Below are positions 55,704 to 64,000 of a stretch of 64,000 nt of DNA, piece after piece. The translations under genes and the position numbers were made by a program. The DNA lies in contig NZ_BOOJ01000008.1 of assembly GCF_016863175.1 (NCBI RefSeq), positions 62,001-126,000 of the forward strand, read 5' to 3'. Positions within the stretch are counted from its first letter, which is position 1. Each line of letters starts with the position of its first letter. The DNA comes from Paraplanobispora siamensis (GTDB taxonomy: Bacteria > Actinomycetota > Actinomycetes > Streptosporangiales > Streptosporangiaceae). The notes beneath the pieces were generated by a model. That model saw nothing but the letters and a program-made list of their open reading frames with translations. It ran no database searches and had not been told where the DNA came from.

Positions 55704-57416
55704 GTGCGCGAATACCTACTGATGGCGCTCGTGGCGGCGGCGGCGACGTATCTTCTGGTCCCGCTGGTCCGCGTCTTCGCCATCCGCATCGGTGCGATGC
55801 CCGAGGTCCGTGACCGGGACGTGCACACCACCCCGACGCCGAGACTCGGCGGTCTGGCGATGTACGGCGGGCTGGTGGCGGGCCTGCTGGTGGCCGCCAA
55901 GCTGCCGTACGCCGGGGGGAAGCTCGCCGAGGAGGCCGCCACCGGCGGAAAGGTCGTCCTCGGGCTGATCGTGGCCGGCGGCCTGATCACGCTGACCGGC
56001 TTCCTGGACGACTGGTGGGGCATGGACGCCCTGATCAAGCTGGCCGGGCAGGTCGGCGCGGCGGGCGTGCTGGTGGCCTTCGGCGTCAGCCTGCCGTGGA
56101 TCCCGCTGCCGTCGGCGCTGGGCGGGTCGACCATCCTCGACTCCACGCTGAGCCCGTTGATCACCATCATGGTCGTGGTCGTCATGATCAACGCGGTCAA
56201 CTTCGTCGACGGGCTGGACGGGCTGGCGGCCGGGATCGTCGGCATCGCGGCCATGGCCACCTGGACCTACGCCATCGTCCTGTCCAAGGACTTCGGCAAC
56301 ACCAGCATCAACGTCACCGCGGCGGTCGCGGCGGTGCTCATCGGCGTGTGCCTGGGCTTCCTGCCGCACAACTTCCATCCGGCGAAGATCTTCATGGGCG
56401 ACACCGGCGCCATGCTGATCGGCCTGGTCCTCGCCTCCACGCTGATCACCATCACGCCGCTCGACTCCGCCAGCATCAACAACTTCCCGGTCATCCTGCC
56501 GCTGCTGGTCCCGGTCGCGATCCTGGTGCTCCCGCTGCTCGACCTGATCATGGCGGTGATCCGGCGCACCTCCAACGGGCTCTCGCCGTTCGCCCCCGAC
56601 CGCGGCCACCTGCACCACCGGCTGCTGGACATCGGCCACTCGCACCGCCGCAGCGTCCTGATCATGTACGCCTGGACGTTCCTGTTCGCGTTCGCGATCG
56701 TGGCGATGTCCGTCGAGGGCGTGCCCCTCATCCTGTTCCCGCTGACCGTCCTGCTGGCGGTCGCGGTGCTGGTGGCGATGGCCCTGCCGAGCTGGCGCTC
56801 GCGCCGCAACGGCGGGGGCGGCCGGCACGCCCGCTCCGCCGAGGAGCCCGTCCCCGAACCGGCGGGGCCGTTCACGCCGGGTTCCGCGACCATGAGCCCC
56901 GCGACCACGGGGGAGCCCTCGGCCCCGCCTGCCCAGCCCCCGTACTCCCAGCCCCCGTACTCCCAGGTCCCGCACACCCAGGTCCCCCACACCCAGGCTC
57001 CGCATCCGCAGACCCCGCAGGCGCCGATCGCGCATCCGCACATCCAGCAGACGCCGCACACTCAGCAGACGCCGCGCGCTCAGGCTCCGCACATCGAGAC
57101 CCCGCAGGCGCCGCCCCCTCCGGCTCCGCCCCGTCAAGCCCAGCGCGGCCAGAACCCCTACGCCCCGGCGCCGCAGGAGCCGATCCCCCCGCAGGCCCCG
57201 GCCGCTCCGCGCGCCCGGGCGCCCCGAGGGCCGTTCTCGCCGCAGACCGCCCAGGGGGCCCCGGTCCCGCTCGCGGCTCCGACTCCCGAGGAACCCGCCG
57301 GCCCGCGACCCTCCCGGGGGCCCGGGGAGGGCGAGGACACGATGCGGTCCGCCGCCCCCGGCCTGCCCTTCAGGACCCAGGAGACCTCCTTCCCGAAGAC
57401 GGGGCCGTCCCGCTGA
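55704..57416 (+). CDS. WecA-like polyprenyl-phosphate GlcNAc-1-phosphate transferase with long Pro/Gln tail
   Basis: A 570-residue membrane enzyme of the MraY/WecA family that starts wall-polymer lipid intermediates by moving GlcNAc-1-P to a polyprenyl phosphate. Residues 1-365 hold about 10-11 helices with the catalytic DDWWGMDALIKL, NFVDGLDGLAAG, FMGDTGAMLIG and the WecA-specific RGHLHHRLLDIGHSHRR loop. The remaining about 200 residues are a disordered tail with repeats such as QPPYSQ, VPHTQ and QTPQAP; normal family members end near 370. The GTG at 55704 gives a proper first helix. It is conserved next to the atp operon and likely supplies arabinogalactan-like or teichoic linkage units. 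Confidence 0.92.
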   Translation: MREYLLMALVAAAATYLLVPLVRVFAIRIGAMPEVRDRDVHTTPTPRLGGLAMYGGLVAGLLVAAKLPYAGGKLAEEAATGGKVVLGLIVAGGLITLTGFLDDWWGMDALIKLAGQVGAAGVLVAFGVSLPWIPLPSALGGSTILDSTLSPLITIMVVVVMINAVNFVDGLDGLAAGIVGIAAMATWTYAIVLSKDFGNTSINVTAAVAAVLIGVCLGFLPHNFHPAKIFMGDTGAMLIGLVLASTLITITPLDSASINNFPVILPLLVPVAILVLPLLDLIMAVIRRTSNGLSPFAPDRGHLHHRLLDIGHSHRRSVLIMYAWTFLFAFAIVAMSVEGVPLILFPLTVLLAVAVLVAMALPSWRSRRNGGGGRHARSAEEPVPEPAGPFTPGSATMSPATTGEPSAPPAQPPYSQPPYSQVPHTQVPHTQAPHPQTPQAPIAHPHIQQTPHTQQTPRAQAPHIETPQAPPPPAPPRQAQRGQNPYAPAPQEPIPPQAPAAPRARAPRGPFSPQTAQGAPVPLAAPTPEEPAGPRPSRGPGEGEDTMRSAAPGLPFRTQETSFPKTGPSR

Positions 57417-57483
57417 ACATCTGCCGGAAACGTCTTGATCGTCCACTTGAAACGGCAGGTAAAGGCGCTCTTCCATGAGCTTG

Positions 57484-57492
57484 TGATAGCTT
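57484..57492 (+). promoter_or_regulatory. Candidate extended -10 promoter for the atp operon
   Basis: TGA followed by TAGCTT fits the extended -10 pattern and lies about 77 bases before the atpI ATG. The segment is locally AT-richer. No convincing -35 is seen. Confidence 0.35.
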
Positions 57493-57498
57493 TCACTA

Positions 57499-57525
57499 GC
57501 AGGTCCTGAACCGCTCGGGACCTGC
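57499..57525 (+). promoter_or_regulatory. Stem-loop in the atp operon leader
   Basis: Perfect 8-base arms gcaggtcc and ggacctgc enclose an 11-base loop, starting within a few bases of where transcription from the candidate promoter would begin. It may stabilise the 5' end of the mRNA or act as an attenuator; no T-run follows. Confidence 0.45.
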
Positions 57526-57568
57526 CTGGAAGCAATCGCTCGCTTGATAACAGTCACCTGGAGTGCCG

Positions 57569-57997
57569 ATGCAGGCCAACGACCTCCGACTCATGAAGGC
57601 CGCCGCGATCCCGACGGCGGCGGTCGGTCTGGTCGCGGTCCTCGTCGCCACCTTCCTCGCGGGGGCCGAGGGCGCCCTGGGCGCGGGCATCGGCGTGGCC
57701 GTGGTGGGCGTCTTCTTCACCGTCGGCCTGGTCGCCGTCGCCTACGCCTCGCGGATCTCGCCGACCATGATGATGGCCGCCGCGATGGGCACCTTCTTCA
57801 CCAAGATCGTCATCCTCGTCGTGATGCTGGAGGCCCTCGCGGACGTCGAGGTCTGGCACCCCAGGGCCTTCTCGCTGACCGCCATCGCCTGCACCATCGC
57901 CTGGACCTTCGGTGAGGCGCGCGGGTTCATGAAGCTGCGCATGCTCTATGTCGAACCGGGCATCAAGGTCCCCGGGCACTACGAGGAGAAGCGATGA
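57569..57997 (+). CDS. atpI: ATP synthase protein I (assembly factor AtpI)
   Basis: A 142-residue membrane protein with four hydrophobic segments (AAIPTAAVGLVAVLVATFLA, GAGIGVAVVGVFFTVGLVAV, MMAAAMGTFFTKIVILVVML, LTAIACTIAWTFGEA). It fits the AtpI family by position at the head of the atp operon and by topology; AtpI assists assembly of the c-ring. The ATG at 57569 is chosen because GGAG lies five bases upstream; a GTG two codons earlier is an option. Sequence similarity within AtpI is weak, so position supports the call. Confidence 0.85.
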   Translation: MQANDLRLMKAAAIPTAAVGLVAVLVATFLAGAEGALGAGIGVAVVGVFFTVGLVAVAYASRISPTMMMAAAMGTFFTKIVILVVMLEALADVEVWHPRAFSLTAIACTIAWTFGEARGFMKLRMLYVEPGIKVPGHYEEKR

Positions 57998-58308
57998 CCT
58001 CCGTCACGGGTCGCGCCCCCGTCCCACCGCCCCGCGACATCCGCACGGCGGAGCCGGTGGGCCCGCCGTACGAGGCCCCGATGGGAGCCACGCGCCCCAA
58101 GCGCTGGCCCGGTATGACTAGTCACCACCGCGACTGCTATCGTCGCGTACGCGATATGCAAAGTAGGGGAGTGTCGGCCTGGGCTCGCAGCCCCCGGCCT
58201 CCTTGCGATCGCATCACCCATCTACTTGATCTTCCCCAGGCACCGCCCTCCGGCGGCGCGGCAGCGGAAGACGTCCTGACCCACCACGACGAAGGGAAAG
58301 CCGAGTGA
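57994..58308 (+). CDS. Possible small protein between atpI and atpB (uncertain)
   Basis: A 104-codon frame starts at an ATG overlapping the atpI stop (ATGA), and its own stop overlaps the atpB GTG (GTGA). The first 40 codons (PVPPPRDIRTAEPVGPPYEA) and the last 20 have the very high third-position GC of real genes. The middle, 58114-58235, is AT-richer with poor codon bias and contains a promoter-like sequence. Either a small Pro-rich cytoplasmic protein is made, or only the head is translated. No family is recognised. Confidence 0.35.
   Translation: MTSVTGRAPVPPPRDIRTAEPVGPPYEAPMGATRPKRWPGMTSHHRDCYRRVRDMQSRGVSAWARSPRPPCDRITHLLDLPQAPPSGGAAAEDVLTHHDEGKAE
58114..58143 (+). promoter_or_regulatory. 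Candidate internal promoter upstream of atpB
   Basis: ATGACT (58114-58119) and TATCGT (58138-58143) are separated by 18 bases, each matching the housekeeping consensus at four of six positions. The surrounding DNA is AT-richer than the genes. It would allow atpB-D expression apart from atpI. Confidence 0.35.
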
Positions 58309-59096
58309 GCGCCGTGCTGCCACTTCTCGCTGCCGAGGAGTTCCAAGCCCCGGGGCTCGGCCTGTTCGAATGGCCGGCGCTTGTCGCGGGTCAGGCTTGG
58401 TTCAACAAGCCGGCCCTGTTCGCGCTGATCGCCGCGTTGATCGTCCTCGTGTTCGCCTACAGCGCCTTCTCCAACCCGAAGCTGGTTCCCAGGGGTGTGC
58501 AGAGCGTCGGGGAGTTCGCCTACGAGTTCGTCCGTGAGCAGATCGCCCGCCCGTTCCTGGGCAAGGACAGTGACCGCTGGATGCCGCTGCTGTTCAGCAT
58601 GTTCCTCTTCATCTGGATCATGAACCTGTTCGGGTCCGTCATCTTCATCCAGTTCCCGGTGATGTCGCGGATCGGCTACCCGGCCGTCCTCGCCATCGGC
58701 GTGTGGATCATGGTGACCTACCTGGGCATGAAGCACCAGGGCGCGCTGGGCTACTTCAAGAACATGATGTTCCCGCCCGGACTGCCCAAGTGGATGTACG
58801 TCCTGGTCGCCCCGATCGAGTTCGCCTCCACCTTCATCCTGCGCCACGTCACCCACGCGGTCCGGCTCTTCGCGACGATGATGGCCGGTCACCTGATCAT
58901 CGCCCTGTTCTCCGAGGTCGGCTGGCACTTCCTGTTCGTCCAGCTCACTCCGGCCGGTGCCCTGATCGGCGTGCTGGGCGTCCTCATGACGATCCTGCTG
59001 ACGGCCTTCGAGCTGTTCATCCAGGCCCTGCAGGCCTACGTGTTCGCGCTGCTGACCGCCATGTTCATCAACGGCGCCCTGCACGCCGAGCACTGA
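58305..59096 (+). CDS. atpB: ATP synthase Fo subunit a
   Basis: A 263-residue membrane subunit forming the proton half-channels of Fo. The essential arginine lies in FASTFILRHVTHAVRLFATMMAGH, and the C-terminal helix has LQAYVFALLTAMFINGAL with the conserved Gln and Tyr. Five to six helices are visible. The GTG at 58305 has AAGGG eight bases upstream. It heads the structural-gene part of the operon. Confidence 0.95.
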   Translation: MSAVLPLLAAEEFQAPGLGLFEWPALVAGQAWFNKPALFALIAALIVLVFAYSAFSNPKLVPRGVQSVGEFAYEFVREQIARPFLGKDSDRWMPLLFSMFLFIWIMNLFGSVIFIQFPVMSRIGYPAVLAIGVWIMVTYLGMKHQGALGYFKNMMFPPGLPKWMYVLVAPIEFASTFILRHVTHAVRLFATMMAGHLIIALFSEVGWHFLFVQLTPAGALIGVLGVLMTILLTAFELFIQALQAYVFALLTAMFINGALHAEH

Positions 59097-59405
<309 letters not shown>

Positions 59406-59439
59406 GACAGATCACCGCCCCTGACGGGAGGCAGCAGCC

Positions 59440-59979
59440 ATGATTCATCTGATAGCGGCAGCGGAAGAGAACAACCCCCTGCTCCCGCACCCGGCCGAAA
59501 TGGTCATCGGTGGCTTCGCCTTCCTGCTCGTCCTGTTCTTCGTCGGCAAGCTGCTGGTGCCGCGCATCCAGAAGACTCTGGAAGAGCGCACCATCGCCAT
59601 CGAAGGCGGCCTGAAGAAGGCCGCGGACGCGCAGGAGGAAGCCCAGCGCGCCCTCGCGCAGTACAAGGAGCAGCTCGCCGAGGCCCGTCACGAGGCGTCC
59701 CGCCTGCGTGAGGAGGCCCGTGAGCAGGGTGCGCAGATCAAGGCCGAGCTCCGCGAGGAGGCTCAGGCCGAGGCCCGCCGTCTCATCGAGGCGGCGCACG
59801 CCCAGATCGAGGCCGACCGCCAGCAGGCGTTCGCCCAGCTCCGTTCCGAGATCGGCCGCCTGTCGACCGATCTGGCCAGCCGCATCGTCGGTGAGTCCCT
59901 GGAGGACGAGGCGCGTCAGCGCCGCACCGTCGACCGGTTCCTGACGGAGCTCGAGTCGAGCAACGCGGCGGTCCGCTGA
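59440..59979 (+). CDS. atpF: ATP synthase Fo subunit b
   Basis: A 179-residue peripheral-stalk protein. One N-terminal transmembrane helix (MVIGGFAFLLVLFFVGKLLVP) is followed by a long coiled coil (EERTIAIEGGLKKAADAQEE onward) that dimerises and holds delta. The ending STDLASRIVGESLEDEARQR is the delta-binding region. GGGAGG precedes the ATG. Standard length and order in the operon. Confidence 0.95.
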   Translation: MIHLIAAAEENNPLLPHPAEMVIGGFAFLLVLFFVGKLLVPRIQKTLEERTIAIEGGLKKAADAQEEAQRALAQYKEQLAEARHEASRLREEAREQGAQIKAELREEAQAEARRLIEAAHAQIEADRQQAFAQLRSEIGRLSTDLASRIVGESLEDEARQRRTVDRFLTELESSNAAVR

Positions 59980-60025
59980 TGCCGGAGCGAACCCGACGCA
60001 GTGAGCGGGAAGCGGTGAGCGGCCG

Positions 60026-60835
60026 ATGAGGGGTTTGAGCAGGACGTCTCTGGCCGAGGTCGAGGAGCGTTTCAACGCGGTCGCGGGAAGCGCCGACCTC
60101 GGCACCCTGGCCGACGAGCTCTTCGCGATCGCCGATCTGTTCGACCGCGAGCACGGGCTGCGCCGTAACCTGTCCGACGCCTCCCGCCCGGCCGAGCAGA
60201 AGACGCAGATCGTCCGGGTCCTGCTGGAGGGCAAGGTCGGCACCGCCGCCCTGGAGACGGCCGTCTCGGCCGTGTCCGCCAAGTGGTCGCGCTCCGGTGA
60301 CCTGGCCGACGCGCTGGAGCGCCTCGGCGTGGTCGCCGCCTCGGCCGAGGCCGAGGCGCAGAGCAGGCTCGACGACGTCGAGGACGAGCTGTTCCGGTTC
60401 GGGCGGATCGCCGCGGCGAACCTCGACCTGCACCGGACGCTGTCCGACGCGGCACTGCCCGCGCAGGCCAAGCAGGGGCTGCTCGACTCGCTCCTGACCG
60501 GCAAGGTCGCGCCGACTACGCTCCGGCTGATCCGGCAGCTCGTGGCACATCCGCGAGGGCGTAGCCTGGAAGGCGGGCTCGAGGAGTTCGGCAGCTTGGT
60601 GGCCGCCCAGCGGCAGCGTCTCGTCGCGGTGGTGCGCAGCGCCGTCGCGCTCTCCGAGGAGCAGAAGCAGCGCCTCGCGGCGTGGCTTCGCACCTCGTAC
60701 GGCCACGACGTTCATCTGAACGTCGAGGTGGATCCGCGAGTGATCGGTGGGTTCTCCGTCCGAATCGGAGACGAGCTCATCGACACCACTATCGCGGGAC
60801 GAATCGAAGAAGTCCGCCGCCGGTTGGCCGGCTAG
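60026..60835 (+). CDS. atpH: ATP synthase F1 subunit delta
   Basis: A 269-residue subunit linking the b stalk to the alpha3beta3 head. Actinobacterial delta is longer than the E. coli one (about 177) by an N-terminal helical extension, seen here. The conserved C-terminal domain ends VEVDPRVIGGFSVRIGDELI and DTTIAGRIEEVRRRL. The ATG at 60026 has only a weak ribosome site. It is followed by atpA after 23 bases. Confidence 0.94.
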   Translation: MRGLSRTSLAEVEERFNAVAGSADLGTLADELFAIADLFDREHGLRRNLSDASRPAEQKTQIVRVLLEGKVGTAALETAVSAVSAKWSRSGDLADALERLGVVAASAEAEAQSRLDDVEDELFRFGRIAAANLDLHRTLSDAALPAQAKQGLLDSLLTGKVAPTTLRLIRQLVAHPRGRSLEGGLEEFGSLVAAQRQRLVAVVRSAVALSEEQKQRLAAWLRTSYGHDVHLNVEVDPRVIGGFSVRIGDELIDTTIAGRIEEVRRRLAG

Positions 60836-60858
60836 GCGAATAGGGAGACAGAAGAGAG

Positions 60859-62508
60859 ATGGCGGAGCTTACGATCCGGCCGGACGAGATCCGGGACGCG
60901 CTTGAGCGCTTCGTCCAGGCGTACGAGCCGGAAGGTGCCGCGCGCGAGGAGATCGGGACCGTCGTCGACTGCGGCGACGGCATCGCCCATGTCTCCGGCC
61001 TTCCCTCGGCGATGGCGAACGAGCTGCTCGAGTTCGAGGACGGCACGCGTGGCCTGGCACTGAACCTGGACCCCAGGGAGATCGGTGTCGTTGTGCTGGG
61101 CGACTTCAGCAAGATCGAGGAGGGCCAGTCGGTCCGCCGCACGGGCGAGGTCCTGTCCGTGCCGGTCGGCGACAACTTCCTCGGCCGCGTGGTCGACCCG
61201 CTGGGCAACCCGCTGGACGGCAAGGGCGCCATCGAGTCCGAGGGCCTGCGCGCCCTGGAGCTCCAGGCCCCCTCGGTGGTTCAGCGCCAGCCGGTGAAGG
61301 AGCCGCTGCAGACGGGTCTCAAGGCGGTCGACGCCATGACCCCGATCGGCCGCGGCCAGCGCCAGCTGATCATCGGTGACCGTGGCACCGGCAAGACCGC
61401 CATCGCCGTGGACACCATCCTCAACCAGCGCGAGAACTGGCTGTCCGGCGACCCGTCGAAGCAGGTCCGCTGCGTCTACGTCGCGGTCGGCCAGAAGGGC
61501 TCGACGATCGCCCAGGTCAGGGGTCGCCTCGAGGAGGCGGGCGCGATGGAGTACACCACCATCGTCGCCGCCCCGGCCTCCGACCCGGCCGGCTTCAAGT
61601 ACCTCGCCCCCTACACCGGCTCGGCCATCGGCCAGCACTGGATGTACCAGGGCAAGCACGTCCTCATCGTCTTCGACGACCTGACCAAGCAGGCCGACGC
61701 CTACCGCGCCGTCTCCCTGCTGCTGCGCCGTCCGCCGGGCCGCGAGGCCTTCCCGGGCGACGTCTTCTACTTGCACTCGCGTCTGCTGGAGCGCTGCGCC
61801 AAGCTCTCCGACGACATGGGCGCCGGCTCGATGACGGGTCTTCCGGTCATCGAGACCAAGGGCAACGACGTGTCGGCGTTCATCCCGACCAACGTCATCT
61901 CCATCACCGACGGCCAGTGCTTCCTCGAGACCGACCTGTTCAACTCGGGTGTGCGTCCGGCCATCAACGTCGGTGTCTCGGTCTCCCGAGTCGGCGGTTC
62001 GGCCCAGATCAAGGCCATGAAGAAGGTCGCGGGCACGCTCCGTCTCTCCCTGTCGCAGTACCGCGACCTGGAGGCCTTCGCGGCCTTCGCCTCCGACCTG
62101 GACGCGGCCTCCCGCGCCCAGCTGGAGCGCGGCCAGCGCCTGGTGGAGCTGCTCAAGCAGTCCCAGTACAGCCCGTTCTCGGTGGAGAAGCAGGTCGTCT
62201 CCGTCTGGGCCGGCACCACCGGTGAGCTCGACGACGTCCCGGTCGAGGACATCCGCCGCTTCGAGGCGGAGTTCCTGGACTACCTCGGTCGCGAGCACAA
62301 GGGCGTCTTCGACAGCATCCGCGAGACCAAGGACCTGTCGGACGACGCGGTGACGACCCTGAAGGACGCGATCACGCAGTTCAAGAAGGGCTTCGAGACC
62401 TCCGCGGGCGAGCTGCTGGTCAACGACGAGCCGGTCGCGGCGCTCGGCGCCGACAAGGTCGGCCAGGAGAAGATCACCAAGCACGTCCGCGCGGACGAGA
62501 AGAAGTAG
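60859..62508 (+). CDS. atpA: ATP synthase F1 subunit alpha
   Basis: A 549-residue subunit of the catalytic head with non-catalytic nucleotide sites. The P-loop is GDRGTGKTA; other landmarks are [20 protein letters not shown] and the arginine-finger region [21 protein letters not shown]-terminal extension of about 25 residues ([19 protein letters not shown]) beyond the E. coli end is seen, as in mycobacteria, where it restrains ATP hydrolysis; that role here is inference. ATG with AGAGAG upstream. Confidence 0.97.
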   Translation: MAELTIRPDEIRDALERFVQAYEPEGAAREEIGTVVDCGDGIAHVSGLPSAMANELLEFEDGTRGLALNLDPREIGVVVLGDFSKIEEGQSVRRTGEVLSVPVGDNFLGRVVDPLGNPLDGKGAIESEGLRALELQAPSVVQRQPVKEPLQTGLKAVDAMTPIGRGQRQLIIGDRGTGKTAIAVDTILNQRENWLSGDPSKQVRCVYVAVGQKGSTIAQVRGRLEEAGAMEYTTIVAAPASDPAGFKYLAPYTGSAIGQHWMYQGKHVLIVFDDLTKQADAYRAVSLLLRRPPGREAFPGDVFYLHSRLLERCAKLSDDMGAGSMTGLPVIETKGNDVSAFIPTNVISITDGQCFLETDLFNSGVRPAINVGVSVSRVGGSAQIKAMKKVAGTLRLSLSQYRDLEAFAAFASDLDAASRAQLERGQRLVELLKQSQYSPFSVEKQVVSVWAGTTGELDDVPVEDIRRFEAEFLDYLGREHKGVFDSIRETKDLSDDAVTTLKDAITQFKKGFETSAGELLVNDEPVAALGADKVGQEKITKHVRADEKK

Positions 62509-62511
62509 CCG

Positions 62512-63414
62512 ATGGGTGCCCAGCTAAGACTGCTGCGGCGGCGGATCAAGTCGGTCAGGTCAACGGCGAAGATCACGCGCGCCCAGGAGCTCATCGCCTC
62601 CTCGCGCATCGTCAAGGCGCAGCAGCGGATGCAGGCCGCCGTGCCGTACGAGCGGGAGATCACCCGCGCCGTCACGGGCGTGGTCAGCAACACCGCCAGC
62701 GTCGACCACCCGTTGACCGTGGCCAGGGAGAACCCCACCAGGGCCGGTGTGCTCATCGTCACCAGTGACCGCGGGTTCTGCGGCGGCTTCAACGCCAACG
62801 TCCTGCGTGAGGCCGAGGCGCTGGCCGGTCTGCTGCGCAGCAGGGGCGTCGAGCCGGTGCCCTACGTGGTGGGGCGCAAGGGCATCACCTGGCACAGCTT
62901 CCGGGGACGGGAGATGGGCGGGCAGTGGGGCGGGTTCTCCGACAACCCCTCCTACGCCAACGCCAAGGAGATCGCCGACGTGCTCATCTCCGCGTTCTCG
63001 GCCGAGACGGACGGGATCGACGAGATCCACATCGTCTCGACCGAGTTCGTCTCCATGCTCACGCAGGAGGTCACGGTCAAGCGGGTCCTGCCGCTGACGG
63101 TGGAGGAGACCACCGAGAAGCCGGAGACGCCGCTGCCGTACTTCGAGTTCGAGCCCACCGCGGGCGACGTGCTCGACTCGCTGCTCCCGCGTTACGTGGA
63201 GTCGCGCGTCTTCAGCACGCTGCTCCAGTCGGCCGCCTCGGAGCACGCCGCGCGTCGCCGGGCCATGAAGTCGGCGACCGACAACGCCAACGAGCTCATC
63301 CGTGTGTTCACCCAGCAGATGAACCAGGCTCGCCAGGCCGAGATCACCCAGGAAATCAGCGAGATCGTCGGTGGCGCCAACGCGCTGGCTGACGCCGCAG
63401 CGGGGAAAGAGTGA
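62512..63414 (+). CDS. atpG: ATP synthase F1 subunit gamma
   Basis: A 300-residue rotor shaft. The N-terminal helix has LRLLRRRIKSVRSTAKITRA and the C-terminal helix ends RRRAMKSATDNANELI, with ITQEISEIVGGANAL closing the protein. LIVTSDRGFCGGFNANVLRE marks the conserved Rossmann part. The ATG lies three bases after the atpA stop. Standard length. Confidence 0.96.
   Translation: MGAQLRLLRRRIKSVRSTAKITRAQELIASSRIVKAQQRMQAAVPYEREITRAVTGVVSNTASVDHPLTVARENPTRAGVLIVTSDRGFCGGFNANVLREAEALAGLLRSRGVEPVPYVVGRKGITWHSFRGREMGGQWGGFSDNPSYANAKEIADVLISAFSAETDGIDEIHIVSTEFVSMLTQEVTVKRVLPLTVEETTEKPETPLPYFEFEPTAGDVLDSLLPRYVESRVFSTLLQSAASEHAARRRAMKSATDNANELIRVFTQQMNQARQAEITQEISEIVGGANALADAAAGKE

Positions 63415-64000
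<586 letters not shown>

Overview
The window is high-GC bacterial DNA. It has frequent GTG starts, very high third-position GC and many 4-bp stop/start overlaps. Gene content points to an actinobacterium, most likely Streptosporangiales (Streptosporangium/Nonomuraea-like). Supporting genes are an actinobacterial SAM methyltransferase of the DUF574 type, two tRNA-synthetase-derived proteins I know only from actinobacteria, a Rho factor with a long Arg-rich insertion, and the gene order lysA-hom-thrC-thrB-rho-rpmE-prfA-prmC-tsaC-glyA-wecA-atp. The taxonomic placement is inference; no rRNA gene is present.

Positions 1-4.5 kb: a truncated MerR-type regulator diverges from a DNA photolyase, an arrangement like the light-responsive LitR/CarH loci. 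A methyltransferase, a coiled-coil protein, tandem repeats, and a small acidic protein with a His-rich tail follow. Positions 4.5-18.8 kb: uracil-DNA glycosylase. Then a sugar ABC uptake operon on the minus strand with two lipoprotein binding proteins and two permeases but no ATPase, one permease carrying an inserted beta-sandwich-like domain. A PadR regulator with a MacB-like ABC exporter, a trehalose synthase, and an ABC-2 type exporter complete the stretch. Positions 18.8-21.5 kb: a 1-kb non-coding gap with 30-bp tandem repeats, then a single-chain PheRS-like ligase (PheS core plus FDX-ACB domain) coupled to a GNAT acetyltransferase.

Positions 21.5-32 kb: an asparagine-synthase-like protein without the N-terminal amidotransferase Cys diverges from a two-domain glycosyltransferase. 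Next come an ArgRS-derived protein lacking the catalytic core, at the place where argS usually stands, a membrane zinc peptidase, lysA and hom. Between hom and thrC lies a block of about 13.4 kb (29.6-43.0 kb) of cell-surface glycan genes: a GT-C membrane glycosyltransferase, a polysaccharide deacetylase, a two-TM coiled-coil protein and six GT2-type proteins. The GT2 proteins belong to two recurring architectures, called type A and type B here, arranged in translationally coupled pairs. This island interrupts the normally compact hom-thrC-thrB order and is the best candidate for an undescribed system.

Positions 43-64 kb: thrC, thrB, a long leader and rho with a strong terminator, a secreted protein of unknown role inserted before rpmE, then prfA, prmC and tsaC. 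A pair of possible type VII secretion-related proteins follows (a Pro-rich repeat protein and a small helical partner). Then glyA, a WecA-like lipid-phosphate GlcNAc-1-P transferase with a long Pro/Gln-rich tail, and the F1Fo ATP synthase operon atpI-(small ORF)-atpB-E-F-H-A-G-D, cut in atpD by the right edge. I found no rRNA, tRNA, CRISPR array, insertion sequence, integrase or prophage gene.
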